Origin: Thermoplasmata archaeon
GTDB lineage: Archaea > Thermoplasmatota > SW-10-69-26
Direction of reading: 5' to 3'
NCBI GenBank assembly: GCA_003561665.1
Contig: PWVY01000253.1
Coordinates: 1 to 9,992 of the forward strand
Length of the DNA: 9,992 bases
A model generated the notes under the pieces. The model saw only the letters and a program-made list of their open reading frames with translations, was not told the DNA's origin and made no database searches. The position numbers and the translations under genes are program-made. Position 1 is the first letter of the stretch. Every line of letters begins with the position of its first letter. Positions 1 through 6,260 of this stretch are shown piece by piece.

Positions 1-2
1 AA

Positions 3-518
3 GAGAACGGCGAATTCACGGTGAACATCGCCCTCATCGAGCATGGGCACCCCGTGCTTGGCATCGTGCACGTCCCCGTCACCGATCGAACCTTCGTCGC
101 CGTCCCCGGCGAGGATGCCTACGTGCTCGGTGATGGCAAACGCCACATCCTCGAAGCCGAACCCCCCACCACGGACGAACCCGTCGAGATTGTCGTCTCC
201 CGCTCACACCAGAACGACGCCACGCAAGCCTACGTCGAACGCATCCAACAAGCCGGCCGCGAAGTTCGCACCATCGAAGCCGGAAGCAGCCTCAAATTCT
301 TACGCATCGCCGAAGGCAAAGCCCACCTCTACCCCCGCCTGGCCCCCACCATGGAATGGGACACCGCCGCCGCGCAAGCCGTCCTCGAAGCCGCCGGCGG
401 CCTCGTCGTTCAAGCCCAAGAAAACGAACCCACCCAAAACCCCCTCCAATACAACAAAAACGACCTCCTCAACCCCCACTTCGTCGCCGCCGCGAACGAA
501 GACCTCCTACGCCTCTAA
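3..518 (+). CDS. cysQ: 3'(2'),5'-bisphosphate nucleotidase CysQ, 3' part (5' end outside window)
   Basis: This is the C-terminal part of an inositol-monophosphatase-superfamily enzyme of the CysQ type, which hydrolyses PAP (3'-phosphoadenosine 5'-phosphate) to AMP and phosphate in the cytoplasm, clearing the by-product of PAPS-dependent sulfonation. The reading frame is open to the left edge and begins mid-protein with ENGEFTVNIALIEHG, which matches the family segment (usually KRNGEFTVNIALIE) after the first metal-binding motifs. An in-frame GTG at 21 encodes an internal valine and is not the start. The second family motif, APTMEWDTAAAQAVLEAAGG, is intact and carries the metal-binding Asp of WDTAA. 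The C terminus, NPHFVAAANEDLLRL, also fits the family. About 171 codons are visible. The third codon position is strongly C-rich and the coding strand is G-poor. Substrate preference (PAP rather than inositol phosphates) is inferred from the motifs and from the sat/cysC fusion and sulfotransferase genes in the same window. Confidence 0.9.
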   Translation, partial: ENGEFTVNIALIEHGHPVLGIVHVPVTDRTFVAVPGEDAYVLGDGKRHILEAEPPTTDEPVEIVVSRSHQNDATQAYVERIQQAGREVRTIEAGSSLKFLRIAEGKAHLYPRLAPTMEWDTAAAQAVLEAAGGLVVQAQENEPTQNPLQYNKNDLLNPHFVAAANEDLLRL

Positions 519-599
519 CACGAACCATCCCCCACGTTCAGGAAGGCATAAACGGCAAGCCAGCAATCAAAGGGGCAGGGAGCAACCAATCTGGCCGCC

Positions 600-1823
600 A
601 TGTACCCCATCCCGGACAACGAAGCGCTCCGGTTACAAGCGCTTCGAAGCTACGACATCCTGGACACGGCGCCCGAACCCGCCTACGAAGGCCTCTGCTA
701 CCTAGCATCCCTGATCTGCGGGACGCGGATGGCAGCCATCACACTCATCGACGAGCACCGCCAATGGTTCAAAGCCAAACAAGGCATCGATGACCACGAG
801 ACCCCCCGCGAGCACGCCTTCTGCGCGCACGCCATCTGCAACCCGGGCCAAGTCATGGTCGTGGAAGATGCACGCACCGACGACCGGTTCCAAGACAACC
901 CCTACGTCCTGAACGATCCCCACGTGCGCTTCTACGCCGGAGCCCCCCTGACCACGCCGGACGGGCGCGGCCTTGGCACCATCTGCGCCATCCACGACGA
1001 ACCAAGCACGTTCACCGAAGACCAACGACGCGCGCTGGAAGCCCTTAGCCAACAAGTCATGATGCAACTGGAACTGCGCCGTCGCAGCACGGAGCTCAAA
1101 GACGCGAAAGGCACGCTTGAAACCGTCAACGACGAGCTTCGCTTCTCCAACGAGGAGCTGGATCGGTTCGTCAGCGTCGTCACGCACGAACTCAAAGACC
1201 CCTTAAGCCAAATCGTCAGCAACCTCGACCTGCTCAACCTTGAACTTGAAGACCACGACGACGCAGAGATCAACGAGCTTCTCACGGAGGCCCAAACGGG
1301 CGGTGAACGCATGAGCGACCTCATCCGGGATCTTTCCCGGTACGCCAGGGCTCGCCGGGACGAGATCGAGAAAAGCCCCGTGAACACGAAGGCCTTGATC
1401 GAGGAGGTCGAGGACGAGCTCGCACAAACCATCAAAAAGGCCAACGCGCGCATCACGACTCAAGACGCGTTGCCCACCGTGAACGGGGACGTGGCGCTTC
1501 TTCGCCGCGTGTTCAAGAACCTCATCCAGAACGCGATCAAGTACAACGACGCACCCACACCCACCGTTCGCATCCGCTACGAAGAAGAACCCCACGCGTT
1601 GCGCTTCTTCGTGGAGGACAACGGGATCGGGATCCCCGAGGATGAGCAAGCGGACCTTTTCGGAGTGTTCACGCGCGCCAGCAACACCGGCAACCGCGAA
1701 GGCACCGGCGTCGGGCTAGCACTGGCCTCGCGCATCATCGAACGCCATGGAGGCCACATGACCGTGACCAGCACGCTGGGCGAGGGATCCACGTTCCACT
1801 TCACCCTCCCCACGGACGCATAG
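600..1823 (+). CDS. GAF-domain sensor histidine kinase (orphan)
   Basis: A 407 aa cytoplasmic sensor kinase with no membrane segment. Residues about 11-160 form a GAF domain of the subfamily that opens with RLQALRSYDILDTAPE and contains FCAHAIC and FYAGAPLTTPDGRGLGTIC. A short coiled-coil-like linker (about 160-187) follows, then a HisKA dimerisation domain with the phospho-acceptor His196 in VTHELKDPLSQ. The C-terminal HATPase has an N box (FKNLIQNAIKYN, Asn311), a G1 box (VEDNGIGIPED, Asp340), an F box (LFGVFTR) and a G2 box (GTGVGLAL, 368-375). All kinase motifs are intact, so it should be active. The ligand is unknown; the GAF domain has several cysteines (33, 40, 75, 80, 129), but FCAHAIC is ordinary for this subfamily. 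No response regulator is adjacent. The ATG at 600 is chosen because the protein starts just before the conserved GAF lead-in; the ribosome binding site is weak. Confidence 0.92.
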   Translation: MYPIPDNEALRLQALRSYDILDTAPEPAYEGLCYLASLICGTRMAAITLIDEHRQWFKAKQGIDDHETPREHAFCAHAICNPGQVMVVEDARTDDRFQDNPYVLNDPHVRFYAGAPLTTPDGRGLGTICAIHDEPSTFTEDQRRALEALSQQVMMQLELRRRSTELKDAKGTLETVNDELRFSNEELDRFVSVVTHELKDPLSQIVSNLDLLNLELEDHDDAEINELLTEAQTGGERMSDLIRDLSRYARARRDEIEKSPVNTKALIEEVEDELAQTIKKANARITTQDALPTVNGDVALLRRVFKNLIQNAIKYNDAPTPTVRIRYEEEPHALRFFVEDNGIGIPEDEQADLFGVFTRASNTGNREGTGVGLALASRIIERHGGHMTVTSTLGEGSTFHFTLPTDA

Positions 1824-1894
1824 GAAGGCATCGAAAGCGGACACGGACGCCATCGCTCAAGGAACCCGGAACGTTCGGGCACCCTCTCCGTCCC

Positions 1895-1902
1895 TTTATA
1901 AG
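1895..1902 (+). promoter_or_regulatory. Putative archaeal TATA box (TTTATAAG)
   Basis: TTTATAAG stands out in a GC-rich 91 bp gap after the histidine kinase gene. Its centre lies about 29 bp before an ATG at 1927, close to the spacing expected when an archaeal transcript starts at or next to the start codon (leaderless). There is no clear purine-rich BRE upstream. It would drive the small ORF and the nucleotidyltransferase. The assignment depends on the organism being an archaeon. Confidence 0.4.
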
Positions 1903-1914
1903 GCACGAGGAACT

Positions 1915-2070
1915 ATGTTCGAAGCGATGGCACGCGAACCCCCGCATTGGCCCCAAATCCAGCGATGGAGGGAGCTTGGGGGCCAGGGGCGTCTTGAACT
2001 GGGATGCAGCTTGATCGACCTTGGGAAAGAACTCACGCCGGGCGACCATGGAGTCAAGGGCGGGACGTGA
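1915..2070 (+). CDS. Possible small protein upstream of nucleotidyltransferase (47-51 aa)
   Basis: A short open frame ends at the TGA at 2068-2070, ten bases before the likely start of the nucleotidyltransferase gene. It can start at ATG 1915 (51 aa) or ATG 1927 (47 aa); the latter fits a leaderless transcript from the TATA box at 1895. The product contains HWPQIQRWRELGGQGRLELG followed by CSLIDLGKELTPGDH, which looks like two short amphipathic helices. I do not recognise a family. Its position in front of an AbiEii-like nucleotidyltransferase resembles the small partner or antitoxin gene of a toxin-antitoxin pair, but that rests on position alone. It could equally be a chance open frame in GC-rich leader DNA or the remains of a longer gene. 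Confidence 0.35.
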   Translation: MFEAMAREPPHWPQIQRWRELGGQGRLELGCSLIDLGKELTPGDHGVKGGT

Positions 2071-2080
2071 GGGTTCAGGC

Positions 2081-2647
2081 ATGGGTGAACCAAACGACGC
2101 GGGGGGTGTCCTTTTGGAGGTTGTTGAGGCCTTCGAAGCCACGGAGTACGCGTTCATGATCGTGGGCGCTTTCGCGGTCATGGCTCATGGGCGTCCCCGA
2201 ACCACGGCGGATGTCGACCTCGCGATCCATCTCCCCTTCAAGGACCGTGCCAAGGTTGGAAACATCGTAGAGAGCATCGGGGACGGGACCATCGAGGAAC
2301 GCATCTCCCCTGAGTGGGGCAAGCGTCTGGTCACGACTCATCCTAGCGGGTTGAACATCGAAGTGTTCTTCGTTGCCGGTCACTCGTTCTACGAGCGCGA
2401 GTTCGAACGGCGCGTTCGAAAACGGTTCCGAGGGCGAACGGTTCCGTTCATCAGTCCTGAAGACTTGATTTTGCGCAAACTCGTGAACACGAAAAAACGG
2501 CGCGGCCCAGACTTGGAAGATGCCCTCGCAGTCGCTCGCGTGCAGGGCCAAGCCCTCGATACGGAGTACTTGCGGGAGCATTGCGCGGTGCACCGGGTGT
2601 GCTCGTTGGTCGAGCGCATCGCGAGCGCTGCCGAGGGGAAAGCGTAG
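2081..2647 (+). CDS. AbiEii-like / DUF6036-type nucleotidyltransferase
   Basis: A 188 aa soluble protein of the DNA polymerase beta-like nucleotidyltransferase superfamily, the fold shared by AbiEii toxins and DUF6036 proteins. The signature FMIVGAFAVMAHGRPRTTAD begins at residue 25 and continues into VDLAI, giving the Gly and the D-x-D pair (Asp44, Asp46). A third acidic residue is likely Glu94 in LNIEVFF. PEDLILRKL (126-134) and the following KKRRGPDLEDALAV are typical of the C-terminal part of this family. These proteins transfer a nucleotide to RNA, tRNA or protein; the target here is unknown. The start at 2081 is preferred because GTGAGG lies just upstream and family homology begins soon after. 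Upstream ATGs at 2021 and 2048 would overlap the small ORF and add a low-complexity basic leader. The pairing with the upstream small ORF suggests a toxin-antitoxin or defence role, not proven here. Confidence 0.8.
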   Translation: MGEPNDAGGVLLEVVEAFEATEYAFMIVGAFAVMAHGRPRTTADVDLAIHLPFKDRAKVGNIVESIGDGTIEERISPEWGKRLVTTHPSGLNIEVFFVAGHSFYEREFERRVRKRFRGRTVPFISPEDLILRKLVNTKKRRGPDLEDALAVARVQGQALDTEYLREHCAVHRVCSLVERIASAAEGKA

Positions 2648-2680
2648 GGCGTTGTCTTTTCGTCCCGCGAGCAAAGAATC

Positions 2681-2686
2681 TTTAAA
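2681..2686 (+). promoter_or_regulatory. Putative archaeal TATA box (TTTAAA) for the PAPS synthetase gene
   Basis: TTTAAA, preceded by the purine-rich AGCAAAGAA (BRE-like), lies in the 98 bp gap before the sat/cysC gene. An archaeal start site about 25 bases downstream would fall near 2708-2712 and leave a leader of roughly 35 bases. That leader contains a GGAG at 2732-2735, ten bases before the ATG at 2746, usable as a ribosome binding site. A T-rich stretch at 2651-2660 could also end transcription of the preceding gene. Confidence 0.45.
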
Positions 2687-2745
2687 CGCTGAGCGTGCCT
2701 GGGAGCATGCTCTCGAACCTCCGGTTCGTGGCGGAGTCGTGAATC

Positions 2746-4476
2746 ATGACGGATCTTGTCCCCCCGCACGGTGGAACGCTCAAGGACTTGGTCGTGGACG
2801 AAACACGCGCCCAGAAGCTCAAAAGCGAAGCCACGCAGATGCCCGACTGGGATCTTACCGAGCGCCAACTGTGGGACGTGGAACTTCTCCTTAACGGCGC
2901 GTTCAGCCCTTTGGAGGGGTTCCTAGGGAAAGAGGGCTACAACAAGGTCGTCAAGGACGCACGCCTAGCGGATGGCACCGTGTGGCCCATGCCCATCACG
3001 CTGGATGTCACGGACGAATTCGTCAGCAACAACCTCCTCGAAGAAGCCTCCCGCGTGGCCCTACGAAGCCCTGAAGGCCTTGTCATCGCCATCCTCACCA
3101 TCACGGACATCTGGCGACCCGATATCGAATGGGAAGCCAAGAACGTGCTCGGCACCACGAGCACCGACCACCCCACCGTGCACAAGCTCCTTCACGAAAC
3201 GAACCCCGTGTACGTCGGCGGCACCCTCGAAGGCCTCGAACACCCCACGCACCACACCTTCCAAGAACACCGCTACCGGCCCCAGGAAACCCGCCGCTTG
3301 TTCACCAAACGCGGCTGGGACCGGGTCGTGGGCTTCCAGACCAGGAACCCCATGCACCGCGTCCACTGCGCGCTGGCCTCTCGCGCCGCACGAGAGACCG
3401 AAGCCAACCTCCTGATCCACCCCGTCGTTGGGGAAACCAAACCAGGGGACGTGGACCACTTCACGCGCACCCGCTGCTACAAAGCCGTGCTGGACCGGTT
3501 TAACCCTCAAACCACCGAGCTTGCTTTGCTTCCCCTGGCCATGCGCATGGCCGGGCCCCGGGAAGCCCTCTGGCATGCCATCATCCGCCAGAACTACGGG
3601 TGCTCGCACTTCCCCATCGGGCGCGATCACGCCGGCTGCTCGGATGATGACGGGAAGGACTTCTACGGGCCTTACGAGGCACAAGAGTACGTGGGTCGGT
3701 TCGAGGATGAGCTTGACATCGAGATCGTTCGCTTCGAAGAGCACGTCTACAGCGAGAAAAAGCAAGGCTACGTGCCCAAAAGCGAAGCCGAGGAAGGAGC
3801 CACGTTCAAGTACATCAGCGGGACGCAATTGCGCGAGATGCTCAAAAGCGGCGAGAAGATCCCGGGCTGGTTCAGCTACCCCGAAGTGCTTGAACAACTG
3901 CGAGAACGCTATCCTTCGCGCCAAGAGCAGGGGTTCACGGTGTTCTTCACGGGGTTGCCCAGCAGCGGGAAAAGCACCATCGCGAACATCGTGAACGCCA
4001 AACTCTTAGAGCACGGCTCGCGCCCGGTCACGTTGCTGGATGGGGACATCGTGCGCAAGAACCTTTCAAGCGAGTTAGGGTTCAGTAAGCACGATCGGGA
4101 TTTGAACATCCGACGCATCGGGTTCGTTGCGAGCGAGATCACGAAGAACCGGGGCATCGCGCTTTGCGCGAACATCGCCCCCTACCAAGAAACGCGACGA
4201 CAGGTGCGTGATTTGATCGAGGAGGTGGGCGGGTTCATCCTCGTGCACGTCGACACGCCCGTTGAGGTCTGCAAGAAACGCGACCGCAAGGGGTTGTACG
4301 AGAAGGCGGAGGAGGGCATCATCGACAACTTCACGGGCGTGAACGATCCCTTCGAGGCGCCGGAGAACCCGGAGGTGCGGTTGGACACCACGGAGACCAC
4401 GCCCGAACAAGCCGCAAATCGCGTGTTGCTTCATTTGCAAAGCGAGGGCTTCATCGAGGAATTCCAAAACGCGTGA
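2746..4476 (+). CDS. sat/cysC: Bifunctional ATP sulfurylase / APS kinase (PAPS synthetase)
   Basis: A 576 aa fusion that makes PAPS from sulfate and two ATP. Residues 1 to about 390 are ATP sulfurylase: a PUA-like N-terminal part (FSPLEGFLG at 53), the catalytic QTRNPMHRVH (198-207) with its two histidines, HPVVGETKPGDVDH (225-238) and GRDHAG (292-297). Residues about 395-576 are APS kinase: Walker A GLPSSGKST (403-411), LDGDIVRKNL, the APS-binding FSKHDRDLNIRR (446-457), and KGLYEKAEEGIIDNFTGV. The order, sulfurylase first, is that of bacterial and fungal fusions and the reverse of animal PAPS synthetases. The usual catalytic serine of the ISPYR motif of stand-alone APS kinases is alanine here (IAPYQETR, 477-484), which I recall as common in bacterial sat-cysC fusions. 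The start at 2746 has a GGAG ten bases upstream. No dissimilatory or assimilatory reductase gene is nearby, so PAPS for sulfonation is the likely purpose. Confidence 0.95.
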   Translation: MTDLVPPHGGTLKDLVVDETRAQKLKSEATQMPDWDLTERQLWDVELLLNGAFSPLEGFLGKEGYNKVVKDARLADGTVWPMPITLDVTDEFVSNNLLEEASRVALRSPEGLVIAILTITDIWRPDIEWEAKNVLGTTSTDHPTVHKLLHETNPVYVGGTLEGLEHPTHHTFQEHRYRPQETRRLFTKRGWDRVVGFQTRNPMHRVHCALASRAARETEANLLIHPVVGETKPGDVDHFTRTRCYKAVLDRFNPQTTELALLPLAMRMAGPREALWHAIIRQNYGCSHFPIGRDHAGCSDDDGKDFYGPYEAQEYVGRFEDELDIEIVRFEEHVYSEKKQGYVPKSEAEEGATFKYISGTQLREMLKSGEKIPGWFSYPEVLEQLRERYPSRQEQGFTVFFTGLPSSGKSTIANIVNAKLLEHGSRPVTLLDGDIVRKNLSSELGFSKHDRDLNIRRIGFVASEITKNRGIALCANIAPYQETRRQVRDLIEEVGGFILVHVDTPVEVCKKRDRKGLYEKAEEGIIDNFTGVNDPFEAPENPEVRLDTTETTPEQAANRVLLHLQSEGFIEEFQNA

Positions 4477-4552
4477 TGCGCCTGGCCTAAGGATGAGTGA
4501 CGTGCCGAGTGTTCGAAGCGAGCATCGTTGTCTTCATGGTTCGAAGGGGTTT

Positions 4553-4810
4553 TCAGGAGATGCTAGTCGGGTGGCATGGTAACGCTTGTTTCCTGTGCTT
4601 TCGTGTTTGTGCCGTTTTTCGTCCTGTTCCGAGCATGGGGCGGATGAGTTCGAGGACTGTGTTGCTTGCGTCCAGGATCTCGGTCTCCACGGGCTTGCCG
4701 TTTTCGGTGTAGTGCGTGATGATGTTCTCGGTTTGCTCTCCATGGTCTGGGGTGCCTTCATGGAGGATGACGGTGAGGGTGTCCGTTTCGGGGTCGTAGT
4801 CATATTTCAT
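4553..4810 (-). CDS. DUF2283 domain protein (small)
   Basis: An 85 aa protein with MKYDYDPETDTLTVIL at its N terminus and HYTENGKPVETEILDAS at residues 33-49, the hallmark pattern of DUF2283 (a small beta-rich domain). The start is placed at the ATG at 4810 because MKYDYDPE is the usual N terminus; an ATG three codons upstream (4819) is possible. The last 25 or so residues (GTGRKTAQTRKHRKQ...) are basic and lie outside the domain. DUF2283 proteins are usually somewhat shorter, so the tail may be read-through after loss of an older stop. The gene converges with sat/cysC, with 76 bases between stops. DUF2283 genes often sit next to DUF4258 genes and the pair is suspected to be a toxin-antitoxin system; a broken DUF4258 gene lies directly upstream here. 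Biochemical function is unknown. Confidence 0.75.
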   Translation of the reverse strand: MKYDYDPETDTLTVILHEGTPDHGEQTENIITHYTENGKPVETEILDASNTVLELIRPMLGTGRKTAQTRKHRKQALPCHPTSIS

Positions 4811-4829
4811 GGCGGCCACGCTTGGCGGG

Positions 4830-5008
4830 TTAGACTGTGACGATCACGGTTTCGTTTCTGCTCTTCTCGAACACGACTCTTAGGATGCACCCGTTTTAGG
4901 GCCTTTTGGTTAAGCTGTCTTCCGCTATGACCGTCGACGATCTTCTTTGAGGTCGTAGCGGTTCATCCGTTTTCGTGCGTGGCCGGTGAAACGGGTCAGA
5001 GTGGTCAC
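4830..5008 (-). pseudogene. Degraded DUF4258 gene, partner of the DUF2283 gene
   Basis: Read on the minus strand from a GTG at 5008, the frame gives MTTLTRFTGHARKRMNRYDL followed by KED. The HAxxRM...Y.L..ED pattern is the start of DUF4258 domains. This frame then runs to a stop at 4927-4925 without the rest of the domain. In a shifted frame, from about 4937 down to a stop at 4832-4830, the sequence reads STVIAEDSLTKRP, a stop (4898-4896), then NGCILRVVFEKSRNETVIVTV, which matches the C-terminal beta strands of the same domain (LRVVxE...VVTV). The gene therefore seems to carry one frameshift near 4938-4942, one internal stop, and probably a small deletion, since the middle is shorter than usual. 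It ends 19 bases before the DUF2283 start, in the same direction, as expected for a two-gene unit. Recognition is by eye. Confidence 0.55.
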
Positions 5009-5228
5009 CGGTCCGTGGGTCGGCGGGGAGTGGTTATGGGAGGTGGGGGTGGGTGGATGGCGTTTCAGGAGCGTGACGAGGGAAGAGGTGCTTGGGGCCG
5101 AAGCGTAAGGAATAGAAGAGAAAGGAATCATAGGGCGGGGTAGTAGTCCCGATGTTCGATGATGAGATGTTTCGATTGATCCTGGTCGTTTGGTCCCGAA
5201 GGCTTGGTTTCGATGGGGGATGGCAACG
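5009..5228. other. Intergenic region upstream of the sugar operon
   Basis: This 220 bp stretch separates the DUF4258 remnant from rfbB, which is transcribed in the opposite direction. It must hold the promoter of the five-gene operon, but I see no convincing TATA box. It contains a cluster of G runs on the plus strand (5025-5053), a purine-rich stretch (about 5099-5130), and GGGGG at 5215-5219 as the likely rfbB ribosome binding site. Short minus-strand open frames exist here but show no recognisable protein. Confidence 0.5.
5025..5053 (+). other. G-run cluster with G-quadruplex potential
   Basis: Four runs of three or more G (5025-5028, 5038-5040, 5045-5049, 5051-5053) are separated by 9, 4 and 1 bases, which fits a loose G-quadruplex pattern. 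It lies about 175 bases upstream of rfbB and just upstream of the DUF4258 remnant on the other strand. Whether it folds or regulates anything is unknown. Confidence 0.3.
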
Positions 5229-6260
5229 ATGAGGGTTCTTGTAACGGGAGGTGCGGGGTTCATCGGATCCAACCTTGTCCACCATCTCGTTCATGCGTCG
5301 GGCCAAGCCAGTCCCGCTTGTTGTCCAGATCAGGAAGCCTACGAGGACGTGCACGCGCCCGCGGACCTAGAGATCATCACCGTGGACAAGATGACGTATG
5401 CGGCTGATCCGAGGAATCTCAAGGGCCTCGAGGGGACAGAGCACACCCTTGAGCGCGTCGATGTTTGCAACGTGGACGAGATGGATGCGGTGTTCACCGC
5501 GTTCGAGCCCGAGATCGTCTTCCATCTCGCTGCCGAAAGCCACGTTGATCGGAGCATCCAGGACGGCGTCCCTTTCGCGGAGACGAACGTCGTCGGGACA
5601 CAGGTGCTCCTTGATTTGGCCCGCATGCATGAGATTGACCGGTTCGTTCACGTGAGCACGGACGAGGTGTACGGGAGCATCAGGGAGGGCTCCTTCAACG
5701 AGGAGGATCCCTACGACCCCTCAAGCCCGTACGCTGCAAGCAAAGCCGGAAGCGATCTTCTCGCGCTCGCGCACCAGACCACGTACGGGACGCCTATCAC
5801 GATCACGCGCTGCACGAACAACTACGGGCCTCGCCAACACCCCGAGAAACTTATCCCCCTTATGGCGACCAACGCGCTCACCAACGACCCCCTCCCCGTG
5901 TACGGGGATGGGACAAACGTTCGCGACTGGCTCTACGTGAAAGACCACTGCCAAGCCCTCTGGGCGCTTGCAGAGAAAGCGAACTTCGACGGGGACGTGT
6001 ACAACATCGCCGCGCAAGACGAGCGCCGCAACCTCAACGTCGTCCAAGGCATCCTCGAGAAGCTCGAAAAACCTCAGTCCCTTATCCATTTCGTGGAAGA
6101 CCGGCCCGGCCACGATTACCGGTACAGCCTCGACGATGCAAAAATGCGAAGCCTTGGATGGGCCCCAAGGATCCCCTTCGAGGAGGGCCTCGATCACGCG
6201 ATACGATGGATCACGCATGAAGGGGTCCAACCGCTCGGGAAAGAGGTCGAAAACGCATGA
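5229..6260 (+). CDS. rfbB: dTDP-glucose 4,6-dehydratase
   Basis: A 343 aa extended short-chain dehydrogenase that converts dTDP-glucose to dTDP-4-keto-6-deoxyglucose using bound NAD. It shows the Rossmann motif VTGGAGFIGSN (5-15), HLAAESHVDRSI (99-110), the catalytic STDEVYG (143-149, Thr144/Asp145/Glu146), the YxxxK pair (Tyr168, Lys172 in PYAASK), RCTNNYGPRQHPEKLIP (194-210) and DRPGHDYRY (291-299). The start at 5229 is preferred because GGGGG at 5215-5219 lies nine bases upstream and the Rossmann strand begins at once; ATG 5220 is an alternative. Residues about 23-47 (ASGQASPACCPDQEAYEDVH and onward) are an extra segment between the first helix and the second strand, where family members are normally shorter. 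The gene heads a five-gene operon, and its stop overlaps the rfbA start as ATGA. Confidence 0.93.
   Translation: MRVLVTGGAGFIGSNLVHHLVHASGQASPACCPDQEAYEDVHAPADLEIITVDKMTYAADPRNLKGLEGTEHTLERVDVCNVDEMDAVFTAFEPEIVFHLAAESHVDRSIQDGVPFAETNVVGTQVLLDLARMHEIDRFVHVSTDEVYGSIREGSFNEEDPYDPSSPYAASKAGSDLLALAHQTTYGTPITITRCTNNYGPRQHPEKLIPLMATNALTNDPLPVYGDGTNVRDWLYVKDHCQALWALAEKANFDGDVYNIAAQDERRNLNVVQGILEKLEKPQSLIHFVEDRPGHDYRYSLDDAKMRSLGWAPRIPFEEGLDHAIRWITHEGVQPLGKEVENA

Noticed and set aside
590..602. Identical 11-base TGGCCGCCATG at the starts of the histidine kinase gene (592-602) and, on the minus strand, the ATG at 4810 of the DUF2283 gene
   Set aside because: Only two occurrences, in unrelated genes, and the bases are typical of the local composition. 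Treated as coincidence.
43..705. 220-codon plus-strand frame spanning the cysQ end and the start of the histidine kinase
   Set aside because: The product is low-complexity (Pro, Ser, Thr, Lys) and is an out-of-frame reading of two well-supported genes.
2021..2080. Longer N terminus for the nucleotidyltransferase from ATG 2021
   Set aside because: The added residues are basic and low in information, they overlap the small upstream ORF, and the ATG at 2081 has a better-placed GTGAGG.
3061..3924. Long minus-strand open frame (287 codons) inside the sat/cysC gene
   Set aside because: The opposite strand has an intact, motif-complete PAPS synthetase. Long antisense frames are expected in GC-rich genes with this codon bias, and the translated product shows no family pattern.
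5141..5260. Minus-strand tail reading KHLIIEHRDYYPAL before a stop near 5143, protein-like in appearance
   Set aside because: No start codon and no recognisable family, and its upstream part runs antisense into the rfbB start. It could be a gene remnant, but the evidence is too thin to annotate.
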